Assembly: GCA_913058495.1 (NCBI GenBank)
Contig: CAJXQC010000002.1
Location: forward strand, 186,001 to 250,000
Source of the DNA: an uncultured Balneola sp.
GTDB taxonomy: Bacteria; Bacteroidota; Rhodothermia; Balneolales; Balneolaceae
Length of the DNA: 64,000 nt
Direction: 5' to 3'
In this document: positions 62,603 to 64,000 of the stretch, piece after piece
Position numbering within the stretch: the first letter of the stretch is position 1
Layout of the letters: the number at the start of each line of letters is the position of its first letter
Made by a program: the position numbers and the translations under genes
Notes under the pieces: model-generated
Databases searched by the model: none
What the model saw: only the letters and a program-made list of their open reading frames with translations
Told to the model about the DNA's origin: nothing

Positions 62603-63921
62603 ATAGCTTCCTTTACGTACCTGATTCCTTCTGAGCCTTTTCCTTGAGGAACAACCGAGTTTTGGAATCCCAATTTTGCTGCTTCTTTTTTTCTTTGTTC
62701 GATGTGAGGAACTGTTCGAACTTCTCCACCTAAACCAACTTCTCCGATAAATGCCGTTCTTTGATTAATAGCTCTGTCAACTAAACTGGAAACCAATGCA
62801 CAACACACCCCAAGATCACCGGCCGGATCATTCAACCTGAACCCTCCTGCTATATTTAAATACACATCATGATTTGAGAAACTGTAACCGGCTCTTTTTT
62901 CCAGAACTGCTAATAAAAGAGCCAATCTGTTTCTGTCAAATCCATTAGACGTTCGCTGAGGTGTTCCATAAGCAGAAGCTGTAACCAACGCTTGTACTTC
63001 TATCAACAGAGGACGTGAACCTTCCATTGTACAAACAATAGCATTTCCACTAACTCCTTCAGTTTTATCAGAAATGAATAATTCGGAAGGATTTGATACT
63101 TCTATCAACCCATCCTCTTTCATCTCAAAAACCCCAACTTCCTGCGCGGGACCAAATCGGTTTTTTAAACTACGAAGTAGTCGGTAGGTATAATTTTTAT
63201 CCCCTTCAAACTGAAGTACAGTATCAACCATATGTTCAAGAACTCGGGGCCCGGCAATATCACCTTCTTTGGTTACATGACCGATCACAATAGTGGTAAT
63301 ATTTTTCTTTTTGGCTAACTGCTGAAATAAAGCAGCACATTCCTTTACCTGTTGAATACTTCCCGGCATACTTTGGAGTTCGGTTCTGTATACCGTTTGA
63401 ATGGAATCCACGATCAAAAGATCAGGTTGAATTTTCTGAACTTCTTCGATGATCTTATTAATCTGTGTTTCATTATAGATCAGAAGATTATTGGAACTTA
63501 CTCCGAGTCTTTTCGCTCTCTGTTTGATCTGTCCTGCAGACTCTTCTCCGGCACAGTATAGGATCTTTAAATCAGGATTGGATTTCGCAATTTGAAGGGT
63601 AAGTGTGCTTTTACCAACTCCCGGTTCTCCTCCAATCAAAATATATGCGCCATTCAGAAACCCACCTCCAAGCACGCGATCGAACTCATTGATATTGCTT
63701 AAAAATCTTGACTTCTCAGAAGTTTCTACTTCATTTAAATTCTGAGGCCTCTCAATGCTTTCTAAGCCTTCAACTTTTGCTTTGTGATTTACTGCCTTAC
63801 TACTATCAACCCTTGACTCCTGAAATGTATTCCATTTTCCACAACTGGGGCAACTTCCCAGCCATTTAGCTGAATTATGATTGCAATTGCTGCATACAAA
63901 TTGTGTTTTCTGTTTAGCCAA
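62584..63921 (-). CDS. radA: DNA repair protein RadA
   Basis: 445 residues, starting at TTG (63919-63921); the zinc finger begins in the first ten residues (CSNCNHNSAKWLGSCPSC), so no later start is possible. Walker A GEPGVGKST, Walker B LLIVDSIQTV, the RadA signature KNRFGPAQEVGVFEM and a Lon-like C-terminal domain (DVYLNIAGGFRLNDPAGDLGVCCALVSSL) follow. It is a DnaB-like helicase that assists branch migration during recombination. The 3' end overlaps the terminator shared with the lipoprotein gene. Confidence 0.96.
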   Translation of the reverse strand: MAKQKTQFVCSNCNHNSAKWLGSCPSCGKWNTFQESRVDSSKAVNHKAKVEGLESIERPQNLNEVETSEKSRFLSNINEFDRVLGGGFLNGAYILIGGEPGVGKSTLTLQIAKSNPDLKILYCAGEESAGQIKQRAKRLGVSSNNLLIYNETQINKIIEEVQKIQPDLLIVDSIQTVYRTELQSMPGSIQQVKECAALFQQLAKKKNITTIVIGHVTKEGDIAGPRVLEHMVDTVLQFEGDKNYTYRLLRSLKNRFGPAQEVGVFEMKEDGLIEVSNPSELFISDKTEGVSGNAIVCTMEGSRPLLIEVQALVTASAYGTPQRTSNGFDRNRLALLLAVLEKRAGYSFSNHDVYLNIAGGFRLNDPAGDLGVCCALVSSLVDRAINQRTAFIGEVGLGGEVRTVPHIEQRKKEAAKLGFQNSVVPQGKGSEGIRYVKEAIKKALE

Positions 63922-63923
63922 AA

Positions 63924-64000
63924 TCAGTCTTTGATTTTACTTTCAACAACAGATCGGTTGATATACCAGGTGGTAGCCATCATTCCTAAGGCAATGCTTA
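63924..64000 (-). CDS. C-terminal fragment of an unidentified protein
   Basis: The minus strand is open from the window edge to TGA 63924-63926, giving SIALGMMATTWYINRSVVES and four further residues. It ends two bases before the radA TTG start, consistent with one transcript. The short hydrophobic stretch suggests a membrane protein; there is too little to identify it. Confidence 0.45.
   Translation of the reverse strand, partial: SIALGMMATTWYINRSVVESKIKD

Noticed and set aside
1-64000. Insertion sequences, prophage, CRISPR or toxin-antitoxin genes
   Set aside because: No transposase, integrase, capsid, Cas or toxin signature was seen; only short palindromic repeats occur.

Overview
The window looks like chromosomal DNA of a marine-type Bacteroidota relative, most plausibly a Balneolaceae-like bacterium. 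This is inference from content; no 16S gene is present. Support comes from an ECF sigma / FecR / SusC-SusD locus, Bacteroidota-style promoters (TATATTTG -7 boxes), a serine palmitoyltransferase locus, DUF3347 and GDCCVxC proteins, and moderately AT-rich DNA full of small palindromic intergenic repeats. I saw no transposase, integrase, CRISPR array, rRNA or tRNA.

Layout. 1-2929: end of a cytochrome c oxidase operon (C-terminus of subunit II, then subunits I, III, IV; subunit I is A2-type), closed by a terminator. 3260-4533: secreted protein and lipase. 4810-7561 (minus): surE, panB, fabZ, ubiE. 7746-14984: CopA copper ATPase, then Kup, DUF1003, APC permease and a small membrane protein. 15006-18145: a mercury-type operon with a MerR operator, a 48-residue Cys-rich protein missed by length-limited gene calling, two HMA proteins, a MerT/MerC-like membrane protein, an outer-membrane protein, MerR with all three Hg-binding cysteines and a GDCCVxC protein, but no mercuric reductase. 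18159-22235 (minus): two SnoaL-like proteins around a cytochrome c, then an integral-membrane spermidine-synthase-like protein. 22331-28772 (minus): SusD, SusC with STN domain, FecR, and an ECF sigma gene broken by a frameshift in a 10-base homopolymer.

29209-51349 is a large copper/silver homeostasis island: DUF2231 protein, CusRS-type two-component system, APC permease, ArsP_1-like permease, DUF305, two multicopper oxidases, DUF302, a PII-like protein, CopB, a CPH-type P-type ATPase, DUF3347, CusB, CusC, CusA and a Met/His/Cys-rich secreted protein. The genes from CusA to the upper multicopper oxidase are tightly packed and often overlap. A repeat element is inserted in the 5' end of cusC and changes its reading of the N-terminus.

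51437-57262 is a compact sphingolipid locus: serine palmitoyltransferase, a GNAT-fold protein that is a good candidate for a bacterial ceramide synthase, two family-4 glycosyltransferases and a divergent extended SDR that could be the 3-oxo-ceramide reductase. 57267-64000 is ordinary housekeeping (a secreted beta-rich protein, mutY, a TIGR02757 protein, DUF3667, rpsU, a lipoprotein, radA).

Together the window couples respiration, envelope lipid synthesis and unusually thorough Cu/Ag/Hg handling: cytosolic export by two P-type ATPases, periplasmic oxidation by two oxidases, trans-envelope efflux by CusCBA, and sensing by CusRS and MerR. The observations most worth checking are the frameshifted sigma factor, the repeat inside cusC, the reductase-less mer operon and the ceramide synthase candidate.
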